Positions 1-11,241 of a stretch of 64,000 bases of DNA are shown here, piece after piece. The stretch is from CALDUY01 sp046350255 (GTDB lineage Bacteria; Planctomycetota; Planctomycetia; Gemmatales; Gemmataceae). The stretch's first letter is position 1. Every line of letters starts with the position of its first letter. The stretch covers positions 60,452-124,451 of the forward strand of contig JAXMAV010000026.1 of assembly GCA_046350255.1 (NCBI GenBank), in the 5' to 3' direction. The notes under the pieces were generated by a model. That model had not been told where the DNA came from, searched no databases, and worked only from the letters and a program-made list of their open reading frames with translations. Position numbers and translations under genes: made by a program.

Positions 1-198
1 GCGGAAGTAGCAGAACTTGCACCGCTTCCGACAGAAGGGGATGTGCAGGTACAGCCCCAGCGGCGTCTCTGGCGTCGGCGCGCTGGCCAGCGCCGTCCGC
101 GCCGCCTCCAGGTGGGCCGGCTTCCAGAAGGAGAACGGCGGATAGTTGGCCACGAAGTAATTGCCGAGGCCGGTCTTCTCCTGCGTGTCGGTCGTCAT
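1..198 (-). CDS. Radical SAM protein, HemN/HemW-like (3' part outside window)
   Basis: The first 66 codons are present and the rest lies beyond the left edge. The frame is open from the ATG at 198 to base 1. Near residues 51-64 the protein reads LYLHIPFCRKRCKFCYF, which holds the CxxxCxxC iron-sulfur motif of radical SAM enzymes in the form typical of coproporphyrinogen III oxidase-like proteins (HemN/HemW). Family members cleave S-adenosylmethionine to start radical chemistry, in heme synthesis or heme handling. The start is supported by the lack of an upstream in-frame extension and a purine-rich AGAGA stretch before it. Without the C-terminal half, oxidase (HemN), heme chaperone (HemW) and another radical SAM role cannot be separated. 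Confidence 0.75.
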   Translation of the reverse strand, partial: MTTDTQEKTGLGNYFVANYPPFSFWKPAHLEAARTALASAPTPETPLGLYLHIPFCRKRCKFCYFR

Positions 199-282
199 TG
201 GGGGGATCTCTCGCGGCGGGCGGGCGGACTCTGTTTTATCCTACATTCCCGCCCCGCGCCGGTAAACCGCTCACCCGCGCGG

Positions 283-1740
283 TTACCGCTCGATCTCGGC
301 GCGCTGGGCCAGCAGATGCGGATAGCGCGCCCGCACCGGGCCGACCTCCTCCGCCACGAACTCATCCACCTGCACCGGGGCGCGGCCCACCAGCTGCTCG
401 GGGGCGATGGCTGCCTCCAGGTTCACCCGCGCGAACAGCGGGTCGGCTTTCAGGCGATCGAGCAGGTCGTTCCGCGGCGCGCCCGCCCGCAGTGCATCGC
501 TGACGGCCCGGCTGTGCCGGCGAATCGCCTCGTGCGCCTCTTGCCGGTCCACCCCGGCCTTTACCGCCGCCATCAACAGGTTCTCCGAGGCCATGTAGGG
601 CAGTACCTCGTTCAGATTGCGCAGGATGATCGGCGGAAACACCTGCAGCCCGCCCGCCACATTCAGCGCGATCTTGAGCATCGCATCGGCGCACAAAAAC
701 GCCTGCGGCAACGTCAGCCGACGGTTCACACTGTCGTCCAGGGTGCGCTCCAGCCACTGCGTCGCCGCCGTGTTCGCCGTGCTGGACGCCAGGCTGATCA
801 GGAACCGCGCCAGCCCGCACATGCGCTCGCTCCGCATGGGGTTGCGCTTGTACGGCATGGCAGACGAACCGACTTGCCCCTTCTCGCTGGGTTCGTCAAT
901 CTCCTGGCGGTTGGCCAGCAAACGCAGATCGGTGCCCAGCTTGTGGATCGACTGCGCCAGGCCGCCCAGCGCCTCGACCACCTGGCTGTCCACCTTCCGC
1001 GAGTAGGTCTGCCCTGTCACGGCAAAGAGGCGGTCGAACCCCATTTTCTTCGCCACCAGGCGATCCAGCGCTCGCACCTTCGCATGATCGCCGTGGAACA
1101 GTTCGAGGAAACTGGCCTGCGTGCCTGTCGTCCCCTTCACTCCGCGAAACCGCAGCGTCGCCAGCCGATGTTCTACCTCTTCCAGGTCGAGCAGGAGATC
1201 CTGGCACCACAGCGTGGCCCGTTTGCCCACCGTCGTCGGCTGCGCCGGCTGGAAGTGGGTGAAGCCCAGCGTTGGCTGCTGCTTCCAGCGCTCGGCGAAG
1301 TGGGCCAGCGCATCGATCAGGCCGACGAGCCGGTCGCGCAGCAGCGTCAGCCCCTCGCGCATGAGCAGCAGGTCGGTGTTGTCGGTGACGAAGCAGCTGG
1401 TGGCGCCGAGGTGGATGATCTCGCGGGCGTTCGGGGCGACGTCGCCATAGGCGTGGATGTGCGCCATCACGTCGTGGCGCAACTCGCGCTCGTAGCGGTC
1501 GGCGGCTGCAAAATCGATGTTCTCGATATGCGCTCGCAGCTCGGCGATCTGCTCGGGCCGGATGCGCGGCGTTACGCCGTCGGCACCGCACAGCCCCAGT
1601 TCCGCCTCGGCTTCTGCCAGCGCCACCCACAGCCGACGCCACGTGCTGAACTTCCGCTGCGGTCCCCACAGCGTCGCCATCTCCCGGCTGGCGTATCGCG
1701 TCACCAGCGGATTGTCGTACACCTCTACACTCTCGTTCAT
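283..1740 (-). CDS. purB: Adenylosuccinate lyase
   Basis: A 485-residue lyase of the fumarase/aspartase superfamily. It would split SAICAR and adenylosuccinate, releasing fumarate, in purine synthesis in the cytoplasm. The family signature SSAMPYKRNPMRSERM lies at about residues 292-307, with the catalytic flexible-loop serine at 292/293. The N-terminal part has the RKFSTWRRLWVALAEAE stretch and the HLGATSCFVTDNTDL region expected around the substrate site. Length fits the longer PurB type. It is a stand-alone gene on the minus strand: the upstream HemN-like gene is 84 bases beyond its stop, and no other pur gene is near. An open frame of 661 codons on the plus strand across this gene is a shadow. 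Confidence 0.95.
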   Translation of the reverse strand: MNESVEVYDNPLVTRYASREMATLWGPQRKFSTWRRLWVALAEAEAELGLCGADGVTPRIRPEQIAELRAHIENIDFAAADRYERELRHDVMAHIHAYGDVAPNAREIIHLGATSCFVTDNTDLLLMREGLTLLRDRLVGLIDALAHFAERWKQQPTLGFTHFQPAQPTTVGKRATLWCQDLLLDLEEVEHRLATLRFRGVKGTTGTQASFLELFHGDHAKVRALDRLVAKKMGFDRLFAVTGQTYSRKVDSQVVEALGGLAQSIHKLGTDLRLLANRQEIDEPSEKGQVGSSAMPYKRNPMRSERMCGLARFLISLASSTANTAATQWLERTLDDSVNRRLTLPQAFLCADAMLKIALNVAGGLQVFPPIILRNLNEVLPYMASENLLMAAVKAGVDRQEAHEAIRRHSRAVSDALRAGAPRNDLLDRLKADPLFARVNLEAAIAPEQLVGRAPVQVDEFVAEEVGPVRARYPHLLAQRAEIER

Positions 1741-1928
1741 CGGCTACCCACTCCAGCCGGCAAGGCCGGCGCCAGCGTCACGGAGCCCGGGACCGGCAAC
1801 GCTTCCCAGGCGACCTTCTTTTTTTACGCCTTCTTCGCTGCGTTGTCGCCGCACCATCCGCGGCCATCGGGTAGAGTTCTTTCCAGAGAAGGGGCGGAGT
1901 GCCCCCGGCCTACACGGAGGGTTTGCCG

Positions 1929-2237
1929 ATGCTGCGACGGATGCGGCGGGTGCTTGTGCTTGGTGTACTGCTGCTGGGAGCCTGGCTTGGCCAGGGTTCC
2001 AGGACCCAGGCGCAAGACTGGAACATGAACAACTACTTCTACTACCCCTACTACTACTTCCCGCACAACTACTGGCCGCAGCAGCAGCCCGTCTGGCCGG
2101 AACGACCCGGCGAGCCCTACCGCAAGCCGCCCAATTACATGGCCTACCCGGCCTTCCACGAGCCGCACTGGCGCTACGATCTCCACCAGCGCATGAGCTA
2201 TTATCGCGGCTTCCACTTCTGGCTGGATGCCTTCTAA
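1929..2237 (+). CDS. Small secreted Tyr/Pro-rich planctomycete protein
   Basis: A 102-residue protein that begins with a signal peptide (MLRRMRRVLVLGVLLLGAWL, likely cut after TQAQ). The mature part is very rich in Tyr, Phe, Pro and His, with runs such as NNYFYYPYYYFPHNYWP, and ends in WLDAF. I chose the ATG at 1929 because an ACGGAGGG ribosome binding site lies just upstream; an in-frame ATG 30 bases earlier has no such site. The pattern looks like a short exported protein I have seen conserved in planctomycetes, sometimes labelled calmodulin-binding without proof. No catalytic motif is visible. It is followed by a strong hairpin shared with the convergent porin gene. Function unknown. Confidence 0.7.
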   Translation: MLRRMRRVLVLGVLLLGAWLGQGSRTQAQDWNMNNYFYYPYYYFPHNYWPQQQPVWPERPGEPYRKPPNYMAYPAFHEPHWRYDLHQRMSYYRGFHFWLDAF

Positions 2238-2246
2238 AAACACCCA

Positions 2247-2276
2247 GGGGCTCGCCTCACTGCCGAGGCGAGCCCC
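2247..2276. terminator. Bidirectional hairpin terminator
   Basis: A perfect 12-base-pair stem (GGGGCTCGCCTC / GAGGCGAGCCCC) with a six-base loop lies between two convergent genes. An A run precedes it (at 2235-2240), which reads as a U run for the minus-strand transcript; on the plus side a C run follows. It most likely ends both the small secreted protein transcript and the porin transcript. Confidence 0.75.
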
Positions 2277-2311
2277 CCCGCGTTTCCCATCCCATCCGAT
2301 CCGCCGACGTC

Positions 2312-3715
2312 CTAGAACATGAACTGCATACCGCCCAGGTAGGCGTGCGTCGGCCCCAGGTTCAGCGGGTAGATGGTGTCTCGCTTGTTCTCGATGAGGC
2401 CCACCCCGTAGATCTGCAGGTTCATGGTGATGTTGTACGCCAGCTTCAACACCGCTCGGTGAATTGGGTCGTCATGGCCCAGTATTCCGAGCTTCTCCGG
2501 GAAGTAGCTGCCGTAGCTCAGGTCGAACACCAGTTTGTCCCCACGGTAGCCGCCCGCCACGTAGTACCCATACCCCGACACCGGCTGCTTGTCCCCCTTG
2601 AACACCTCGCGGCGGTAGATGCTCCGCTTGCCCAGCGCATCCGGCGTGTTCTGCCCCAGTTGGTAGAAGTTCCGGTGGAAGCCGTACTGATCGTAAATCC
2701 CTTCGCCGTAGACGATCCAGCGCTCGGCCAGGCACATGTGGGCATCGATGCCGATGTGATTGTTGTACTCCTTCTGCTGCTCCGAACTCGTGCCGTCCTG
2801 ATACTTGCCCGATAGACCGACGCCCCAGGTGTCGGCCTCCAGCGCGATGCGGCCTATGATCGCCTTGCTCGAATTCGTGTCCAGTTCCGGCTCACCATTG
2901 GTAATGGCCACGTCCACCGACAGCAGCCCCGGCTGATAGTGGAAGAACGCTCCCGTCTCGGTCCAGGCGATCACGTCGGTGCGGATGAACGGCGCATCGA
3001 TCAGGCGGTTGGTGAACATTGGCGACGAGTAGGCACCGAACGGCGTGCGCGACTTGCCGATGCGCAGGTAGAAATCCTCGAAGCTGGCCTGCGCGTAGAG
3101 CTGGAAGATCTCGAAGGTGTCCACCTCGAAGTTCGACCGGTAGATCGCTCGCGCCGGGTCTTGCAGGATGCTCCTCCCGAACGGCTGGTTCAGGAAGAAC
3201 TCGCCTTCCGCGCTCACCGTCCAGCCGTCCTTCTGGTAATACACCGCCGGACGAAGAATCGCCTCGGCACCCAGGGTCGCCTCGACGCCGGACCACTCGA
3301 TACGCTGGTCGTTGAGGTAGTAACCACGCACCAGGCCATCCAGGCACAGGAAGGTGCTTTCACCCACACGTCCATTGAACAGATCGCAGGCGCTGGTCCC
3401 CGCGGTGGTCGAGTCGAGCAGGTTGGGCAGCGATGGCCGGGCATCCGGCAACAACCAGCGTATGGTTTGTAGATCTTGCTCCCACAGGAACCGGCACGGG
3501 CTGACAGTCGGACTGACTGGCGCGACCGGCGCCACGGGCAGCGTTACCTCCTTCACCGCGAAGGGAGTCGGCGGTGCCGTCGGCGTGGGTGGAATATTTC
3601 CGGTAGCTCCCGCCGGTGCCACAGCTGCTGCCGTTTCCACCGGTGCGGGCGACGGATTAGCTGCCTGTAACCCGGGTATCCAGGCTCCAAGCACAAGTAA
3701 CCATGCGGCGCGCAT
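2312..3715 (-). CDS. Outer-membrane porin-like beta-barrel protein
   Basis: A 467-residue exported protein. The chosen start at 3715 gives a clean signal peptide (MRAAWLLVLGAWIPGLQA) with GAGGGTG upstream; the longer frame adds 14 residues without a signal. A Pro/Ala/Thr-rich linker of about 60 residues follows, then a domain of alternating polar and hydrophobic strands with many Tyr and Gly (WTVSAEGEFFLNQPF, FYLRIGKSRTPFGAYSSPMFTNR). The C-terminus is aromatic (GGMQFMF), as in barrels inserted by the BAM machinery. The pattern resembles phosphate-selective porin O/P-like proteins of planctomycetes. It would sit in the outer membrane and pass small solutes. Substrate specificity cannot be read from sequence. 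Confidence 0.7.
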   Translation of the reverse strand: MRAAWLLVLGAWIPGLQAANPSPAPVETAAAVAPAGATGNIPPTPTAPPTPFAVKEVTLPVAPVAPVSPTVSPCRFLWEQDLQTIRWLLPDARPSLPNLLDSTTAGTSACDLFNGRVGESTFLCLDGLVRGYYLNDQRIEWSGVEATLGAEAILRPAVYYQKDGWTVSAEGEFFLNQPFGRSILQDPARAIYRSNFEVDTFEIFQLYAQASFEDFYLRIGKSRTPFGAYSSPMFTNRLIDAPFIRTDVIAWTETGAFFHYQPGLLSVDVAITNGEPELDTNSSKAIIGRIALEADTWGVGLSGKYQDGTSSEQQKEYNNHIGIDAHMCLAERWIVYGEGIYDQYGFHRNFYQLGQNTPDALGKRSIYRREVFKGDKQPVSGYGYYVAGGYRGDKLVFDLSYGSYFPEKLGILGHDDPIHRAVLKLAYNITMNLQIYGVGLIENKRDTIYPLNLGPTHAYLGGMQFMF

Positions 3716-3844
3716 GTTCGCACCCTCGGGATCCCCAGTTCCAGTACGAGAGGGCAACTCCCTCCCCCCATCCTGGAAATCGGCACGGAACGCAACGGTT
3801 CTTCACAGAATGGCGAACTTGACGAGAAGATCGAAGCAGCGGGT

Positions 3845-4750
3845 TTAAAGGATGATGCGGGGGCCAAACTCGTTCCGGAGCACCTCGGTGGAACGGTAGA
3901 GCAAGGAGTTGCTGGCAACATCGAGAAGCTGGAGCGACCGTAACGTGGGAGACCAGAGGATGCGCCGCACGTCGTCGGGCGTTAGCTGATTGCCTGCCAG
4001 CCGTAGCGTATGCAGGTTGCCCAGCTTCTCCGAGCCGGCCAGTGCCAGCGCACCGTGACGGGTGATCCGGTTTGAAGAGAGATCGATGCGGCGGAGTGCG
4101 GGGAGGGCCATCGTCTCGGCTACCAGTCGCGCGCCCTCGTCGCCGAGTTCGTTACTGGCGACCGACAGGCTGGATAACTCGCCCAGGTGAGTGGAAGTGA
4201 GCAGCACCTGCAAGGCTGGCAGCGACAGCTTCGTTTCGCGCAGTTGCAGGTGCCGCAGGCCGCCCAGCCAGGGTGACCCGGCCAGGGCGGAGGCGTCCTC
4301 GACCTCCACCGTCATGCCGACCAGCGCCAGATGACGCAAACCAACCAGGTGGGGACACTGGGCCAGAGCAGGCAGGAGCCCCTCGCCCTGGGTCAGCCGA
4401 AGCCGCACCACGGGATGTCCCGCCAGTAGTTCCTGGCCGCGCTGGAGAAAGAGCCCGACCGGGAGGGTGACCTGCTGAACCACGCCACGCTCAAAGGTGG
4501 TGTGCGGCGCGTGCTGCGCAAGCGGCCCCAGCCAGGCCTCCTTGTACTGGGCGTGGAGCCAGTCCAGCCGCTGGCGTAACGTCTCGCTCCGCTCGCTGCC
4601 TGCCTCCTGGCGACTCAGTTCCACATGCCCACGAATGAACTCGGCTCGCGCGGGCTGATCATGTTCGTCGAGCCAGTCGGCATAGACCAGACGCAGGGTA
4701 TCGTTCTCTGGGTCGTCGCGGAGCGCTGCGAGTAACCCTGCCTGGTTCAT
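3845..4750 (-). CDS. TIGR02996 domain plus leucine-rich repeat protein
   Basis: A 301-residue protein. Residues 1-45 match the repeat-companion domain (TIGR02996) found in Gemmata and some myxobacteria: GLLAALRDDPENDTLRLVYA, then DWLDEHDQPARAEFIRG. From about residue 120 on there are leucine-rich repeats (LRHLALVGMTVE, LRHLQLRETKLSLPALQVLL, LRRIDLSSNRITRHG, LHTLRLAGNQLT). It probably acts as a protein-binding scaffold. Start at 4750 lies four bases past the stop of the NHL-like gene, so it is likely the third gene of a minus-strand operon with the esterase. The longer frame, starting at 4798, would overlap that gene by 44 bases. No signal peptide, so probably cytoplasmic. Partner unknown. Confidence 0.75.
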   Translation of the reverse strand: MNQAGLLAALRDDPENDTLRLVYADWLDEHDQPARAEFIRGHVELSRQEAGSERSETLRQRLDWLHAQYKEAWLGPLAQHAPHTTFERGVVQQVTLPVGLFLQRGQELLAGHPVVRLRLTQGEGLLPALAQCPHLVGLRHLALVGMTVEVEDASALAGSPWLGGLRHLQLRETKLSLPALQVLLTSTHLGELSSLSVASNELGDEGARLVAETMALPALRRIDLSSNRITRHGALALAGSEKLGNLHTLRLAGNQLTPDDVRRILWSPTLRSLQLLDVASNSLLYRSTEVLRNEFGPRIIL

Positions 4751-4754
4751 CGGA

Positions 4755-5585
4755 TCAGACTCCGCGGGTCTTCGTCTTCCGCCACCACAGCTTGCCATCG
4801 CAGATGACGTACAGCCGATCCCCCACCAGGGCGACGCCCGTCACTGGCGCCCGGCGCGGACTGACCAGCACGCCACACAGACGCCCCGTCGGATCGAACA
4901 CCTGCACACCCTCGGCCGTCGCCGCATACAGCCGGCCCGCCTCGTCGAGGGTCAGCTGGCGCACCTCGGAGGCCTTCCCGGGACGCACGCGCAGGGTGTA
5001 ATAGCGCTCGCCGCCATCCAGGCTGCCGCTCGCTCCGATGCGATAAGCACGCAGGTGTTTGCCGCCGGCCTCACCCACCACCAGGGTGCTCCCATCATTC
5101 CAGCCAACCAGGCCACCCGGCCCGGCGATGCCCTGCGCCACAGATTGCGCCTGCCCCGCCAGATGAATCGCGCCGCCAGCGCTGCGCGTGTGAAATAGCT
5201 TTCCTCCGATCAGGGCCACGTCCTGGGCATCCAGCTCCTCGATGGTTAGCTCCTTCTTGCCGTCGAAGCGGACGATGCGCTTGCGGGCAGGAATGGTGGC
5301 GAGGATGCCGCCCTCCCGATCCCGGCACATGGCGCGGACCACACCCGAAGGCGTCCAGAAGGCGCGCACCAGTTCGTCGCCGTCGATGACCCGTACGATG
5401 GGACGGTCAGCCTCGGCCACCAGCAGGCGGCCCTGCCCATCCGCCAGGATCGCCCCGGGATTGCTCTCCAGCCGGCTCAGCTCGCGCCATCCCTCTCCGG
5501 GAAGAAGGATCTGCGATAACGGCATGTCCTGCGCCTGGGCGGCTCCACCCGCCAGCAGCGCGACAATCAGCAGTGCTCGGTACAT
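4755..5585 (-). CDS. Secreted SMP-30/NHL-like beta-propeller protein
   Basis: A 276-residue protein with signal peptide MYRALLIVALLAGGAAQA. The mature part has repeating blade-like segments (NPGAILADGQGRLLVAEADR, GVVRAMCRDREGGILATIPA, QLTLDEAGRLYAATAEGVQV), as in the SMP-30/gluconolactonase/NHL class of beta-propellers. Such folds bind ligands or hydrolyse lactones; catalytic metal ligands cannot be assigned here. I chose the ATG at 5585, with a GGAAGGGCGAG site upstream, since the frame's longer start has no signal peptide. Its ATG lies two bases after the stop of the esterase gene, so the two are probably co-translated and may act together outside the cytoplasm. Confidence 0.7.
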   Translation of the reverse strand: MYRALLIVALLAGGAAQAQDMPLSQILLPGEGWRELSRLESNPGAILADGQGRLLVAEADRPIVRVIDGDELVRAFWTPSGVVRAMCRDREGGILATIPARKRIVRFDGKKELTIEELDAQDVALIGGKLFHTRSAGGAIHLAGQAQSVAQGIAGPGGLVGWNDGSTLVVGEAGGKHLRAYRIGASGSLDGGERYYTLRVRPGKASEVRQLTLDEAGRLYAATAEGVQVFDPTGRLCGVLVSPRRAPVTGVALVGDRLYVICDGKLWWRKTKTRGV

Positions 5586-5587
5586 GG

Positions 5588-6487
5588 TCACTCGCCCTTC
5601 CCTGGTGCTTCCTTTTCCCACAGCCACTTCAGCGACTCCGGCATGAGCACACCGCCGTGCTTGCCGTTGTGCCCTTCCTCGCCCATCACGAACCGGAAGT
5701 CGTAGCCCTTGAACCGCAGCGCCGCCTCCATCTGCAGGTTCGCCAGAGGCCAGCTTCCATGCAGGTTATCCAGGTCGCGCCGCCCCGCCTGCAGGTACGC
5801 CCGGATCGGCTTCTTCTCCGTCTTGCGGATCAACCCCGGGTAGACGTCGCCTCCCCGGATGTTCGTGAAGCTCCCCACGTGGCTCAGCACCTTGCGAAAC
5901 AGATCCGGCCGCTCCCACGCCACCGTCCACGCGCAGATCCCTCCCGAGCTGATCCCGGCGACCGCGCGCGATTCCGGCGTGTTGCGCAGCTTGTAGCTCT
6001 TCGCCACCTCCGGCAGAATCTCTTTCTCCAGGAAGGTGGCATACTGGTCCGAAAGCGTGTCATACTCGAAGCTCCGGTTGGGGCGCGGCTTGCCTCCCGC
6101 CTTCGGAGCCGGCACCACGCCCGGGTTCAGAAACACCCCGATCGTCACCGGCATCTTCCCCTGGTGGATCAGGTTGTCGAACACCGTCGGCACCCGGAAG
6201 TCGCCCTTCCGGTTCTGGTACCACTCGCCATCCTGAAACACCATCACGCAGGCCGGCTCTGTCGCCTTGTACTGCGCCGGCACGTAGATCCACCAGTCGC
6301 GCACGGTGTCCGGGAAGACCTTGCTCGTCCATGGCGCCTGCTTGATCACCTTGCCTTCCGGCACGCCCGGCTGCATCTCCGAATCCGGCCCATGTCGATA
6401 CACCGGCTTGCTCGGCGGCGCCTGCCCCAGGACCACCAGCGCCGCCGCCAGCATCAACGCTCCACCTGCCGCTCCTCGCTGCCACAT
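5588..6487 (-). CDS. Secreted esterase, enterochelin esterase-like family
   Basis: A 299-residue alpha/beta hydrolase with a signal peptide (MWQRGAAGGALMLAAALVVL, then GQA). The nucleophile elbow GISSGG places the catalytic Ser at residue 180; a His near the C-terminus (EEGHNGKHGG) is the likely third member of the triad. RDWWIYVPAQYKATEPACVM is the typical start of the putative-esterase (Esterase D/Fes-like) fold. Planctomycetes carry many of these exported esterases, probably for polysaccharide-linked esters; the natural substrate is not known. It is the first gene of a tight minus-strand operon with the NHL-like and LRR proteins. The start at 6487 follows GAGGTGGAGGTGG. Confidence 0.8.
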   Translation of the reverse strand: MWQRGAAGGALMLAAALVVLGQAPPSKPVYRHGPDSEMQPGVPEGKVIKQAPWTSKVFPDTVRDWWIYVPAQYKATEPACVMVFQDGEWYQNRKGDFRVPTVFDNLIHQGKMPVTIGVFLNPGVVPAPKAGGKPRPNRSFEYDTLSDQYATFLEKEILPEVAKSYKLRNTPESRAVAGISSGGICAWTVAWERPDLFRKVLSHVGSFTNIRGGDVYPGLIRKTEKKPIRAYLQAGRRDLDNLHGSWPLANLQMEAALRFKGYDFRFVMGEEGHNGKHGGVLMPESLKWLWEKEAPGKGE

Positions 6488-6568
6488 CGCTGCCACCTCC
6501 ACCTCGTGGGAATCTTCACCCGAGCAGACTACCAGCCCGTCCCGCCGACGGCAACGCGACGCGAAAAC

Positions 6569-6602
6569 TTGTCTGGACAACCGTCCGGCGAACAGGTATT
6601 CT
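6569..6602 (+). promoter_or_regulatory. Candidate promoter and MarR-type operator
   Basis: The palindrome TTGTCTGGACAA (6569-6580) overlaps a -35-like TGGACA (6574-6579) that is 17 bases from a -10-like TATTCT (6597-6602). Both elements face the marR-like gene, whose ATG is at 6610, so transcription would begin at or within a base or two of the start codon. The palindrome is the size and place expected for MarR autorepression. This is read from sequence only; neither the promoter nor binding is shown. Confidence 0.45.
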
Positions 6603-6609
6603 CCTTCCC

Positions 6610-7095
6610 ATGAGCACCAGCCCCGGCGAGACCACGCCCGCCCGCACCTTCGACTCCCCCGAGCAGGAAGTTTACCTGGGGTTGTGGCGCACCTACGACC
6701 GCCTCCGCGCCTTCGAGGACGAGCTGTTCGCCGCCCACAATCTCACTGCGCAGCAGTACAACGCCCTGCGCCTTCTCCGCGCCGCCCATCCTGGCTCACT
6801 GCCCACCTTGCAACTGGGCAGTCGGCTCATCTCGCGCGCGCCCGACATTACTCGCATGGTCGATCGGCTCGAAGCCGCTGGTCTCGTCCGCCGCGAACGC
6901 CTCCCCGAAAACCGCCGGGTTGTCCAGGTCGCCATCACCGACGCGGGGCTTGAACTGCTCCGTAAGCTGGCCCGACCTGTCCGCGACTGCGCTCGCCGCC
7001 AGTTGGGGCATCTCCGCCCCGAGCAGCAGCAGCAGCTCATCGAGCTGCTCCGTGAAGCGCGTTCTCCCCACGAAGATCCCCACAGTGGTTGGTGA
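6610..7095 (+). CDS. MarR family transcriptional regulator
   Basis: A 161-residue winged-helix regulator. The core is SRAPDITRMVDRLEAAGLVRRERLPENRRVVQVAITDAGLELL at about residues 76-118, which holds the recognition helix, the wing with its DxR-like turn (ENRRVVQV) and the start of the dimer helix. N-terminal helices (LWRTYDRLRAFEDELFAAHNLTAQQYNALRLL) are typical. MarR proteins bind palindromic DNA as dimers and leave it when a ligand or oxidant binds. The stop codon overlaps or abuts the antiporter gene downstream, so the pair is probably one transcript and the regulator may control the antiporter. A candidate operator lies just upstream. No clear Shine-Dalgarno precedes the ATG. Confidence 0.9.
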   Translation: MSTSPGETTPARTFDSPEQEVYLGLWRTYDRLRAFEDELFAAHNLTAQQYNALRLLRAAHPGSLPTLQLGSRLISRAPDITRMVDRLEAAGLVRRERLPENRRVVQVAITDAGLELLRKLARPVRDCARRQLGHLRPEQQQQLIELLREARSPHEDPHSGW

Positions 7096-7100
7096 GACTC

Positions 7101-8510
7101 ATGCCGCTCTTTGCTGATGCTTCCCTGCTGAAGCAGATGCGCGACGTTCACGTCGAGGATCTGCTTCTTCCCCTGCTTATTCAGCTGGCCATCATCATCG
7201 CTGTGGCCCGGGTCTTTGCCTGGCTCTTCCGCCGCATGGGCCAACCCGCCGTCGTTGGGGAGATTGCTGCCGGCCTCGTCCTCGGGCCCAGCTTCCTTGG
7301 CTGGGTAGCTCCTCAGCTGTTCGCCATGGTCTTCCGCCCTACCATTGCCGAGTTGCCCCCCGATGCCTCCGACCTCATGCTCAGCCGGGTGCTAACCGCC
7401 CTGGCCCAGATCGGCCTGATCCTGCTGCTCTTTCTCATCGGGTTGGAGTTCGACTTCGGCCATCTGCGCTACACCGGCCCGGCCGCCCTGGCCATCTCCC
7501 TGGCCGGTGTCCTCCTCCCCTTCGGCCTGGGCATCGGCCTCGGCACCTGGATGCACGGCCTGGTCGCACCCGGCATCCCCTGGCTCAGCTTCGTCCTCTT
7601 CATGGGCACGTCCATGTCCATTACGGCCATTCCCATCCTGGGACGCATGATGATGGAGATGGGCATCACCCGCACGCGCATCGCCGCCGTCACCATCTCT
7701 GCCGCCGCCGTGGATGACGCCTGTGGCTGGATTCTGCTCGCCGCCGTCGCCGCCGCCAGCCGCACCACCTTCAGCGCCCTGCAGACCGGTGGCATGATCG
7801 TCGCCACGGTGGGCTTCGGCCTGTTCATGGTCTTCATCGCTCGCCCGATCCTGGCCCGCGCCGCCCGCGCAGCGCTCAAGGCGGGTGGCGGCGAACTCGG
7901 CCTCAATAGCCTGGCTGCGCTCTTCGTGCTCCTCTTCATCTGCAGCATCATCACCAACGTGATCGGCATCTTCGCCATCTTCGGCGCCTTCCTCCTCGGG
8001 GCAATCCTCTCGGAAGAGCACGAGTTTCGCGATGCCGTCATTCGCCGGCTCCGCGACATCGTGACGGCCTTCTTTCTGCCCATCTTCTTCGCCTACACCG
8101 GCCTGCGTACCAACATCGGCTCACTCGAAACCTGGCAGCTCTGGACCCTCGCCGGCGCGGTCTCCTTCGTCGCCATCCTCGGCAAGTTTGGCGGATGCAC
8201 CCTGGCTGCCTGGCTGTTCGGCCTCCGTCCCCGCGAAGCCGCCTGCGTCGGCATCATGATGAACACCCGTGCCCTCATGGAACTCATCGTCATCAACGTC
8301 GGCAAGGATCTCGGCGTCATCCCCGACAGCGTCTTCTGCATGCTCGTCCTGATGGCCCTGCTCACTACCTTCATGACCACGCCCATCCTGCTCCGCCTGA
8401 TGCGCGGCACCGAGCTGGAACCGTACATCCGCGGATCCGGCTTCCTGGGGGATCAACAACAAACCGCCGACCCCCTCGTCGAGGGAGCCGGCGGTTCGTC
8501 CCGGGCCTGA
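7101..8510 (+). CDS. Cation/proton antiporter, CPA2 (Kef/NapA) type
   Basis: A 469-residue inner-membrane protein with about 12 hydrophobic segments. GQPAVVGEIAAGLVLGPSFLG near the N-terminus, the GLEFDFGHLR loop and GTSMSITAIPILGRMM are characteristic of the Na+/H+ exchanger domain of CPA2 antiporters. It would exchange K+ or Na+ for protons. No RCK (TrkA-N) domain follows the membrane part, unlike KefB/KefC. I chose the ATG at 7101, with GGTGAG five bases upstream; GTG at 7092 overlapping the marR stop, or TTG at 7089, are alternatives. The ion carried and the signal sensed are unknown. Confidence 0.85.
   Translation: MPLFADASLLKQMRDVHVEDLLLPLLIQLAIIIAVARVFAWLFRRMGQPAVVGEIAAGLVLGPSFLGWVAPQLFAMVFRPTIAELPPDASDLMLSRVLTALAQIGLILLLFLIGLEFDFGHLRYTGPAALAISLAGVLLPFGLGIGLGTWMHGLVAPGIPWLSFVLFMGTSMSITAIPILGRMMMEMGITRTRIAAVTISAAAVDDACGWILLAAVAAASRTTFSALQTGGMIVATVGFGLFMVFIARPILARAARAALKAGGGELGLNSLAALFVLLFICSIITNVIGIFAIFGAFLLGAILSEEHEFRDAVIRRLRDIVTAFFLPIFFAYTGLRTNIGSLETWQLWTLAGAVSFVAILGKFGGCTLAAWLFGLRPREAACVGIMMNTRALMELIVINVGKDLGVIPDSVFCMLVLMALLTTFMTTPILLRLMRGTELEPYIRGSGFLGDQQQTADPLVEGAGGSSRA
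8462..8496 (+). terminator. Hairpin at the 3' end of the antiporter gene
   Basis: AACCGCCG (8462-8469) pairs with CGGCGGTT (8489-8496), with an inner CCCTC/GAGGG stem. It lies inside the last codons of the antiporter gene and has no U run, so it is only a possible terminator between this gene and convergent acnA. Confidence 0.35.
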
Positions 8511-8520
8511 CGCCCTCGCG

Positions 8521-11241
<2,721 letters not shown>

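Noticed and set aside
1741..1928. Small GC-rich stems as a possible terminator or riboswitch
   Set aside because: Stems are short (five to six pairs) and common at this GC content; no known leader pattern.
43..2028. 661-codon plus-strand frame across purB
   Set aside because: Arg/Pro/His-rich translation with no family resemblance; it is the antisense of purB and is open only because of G/C-rich third positions.
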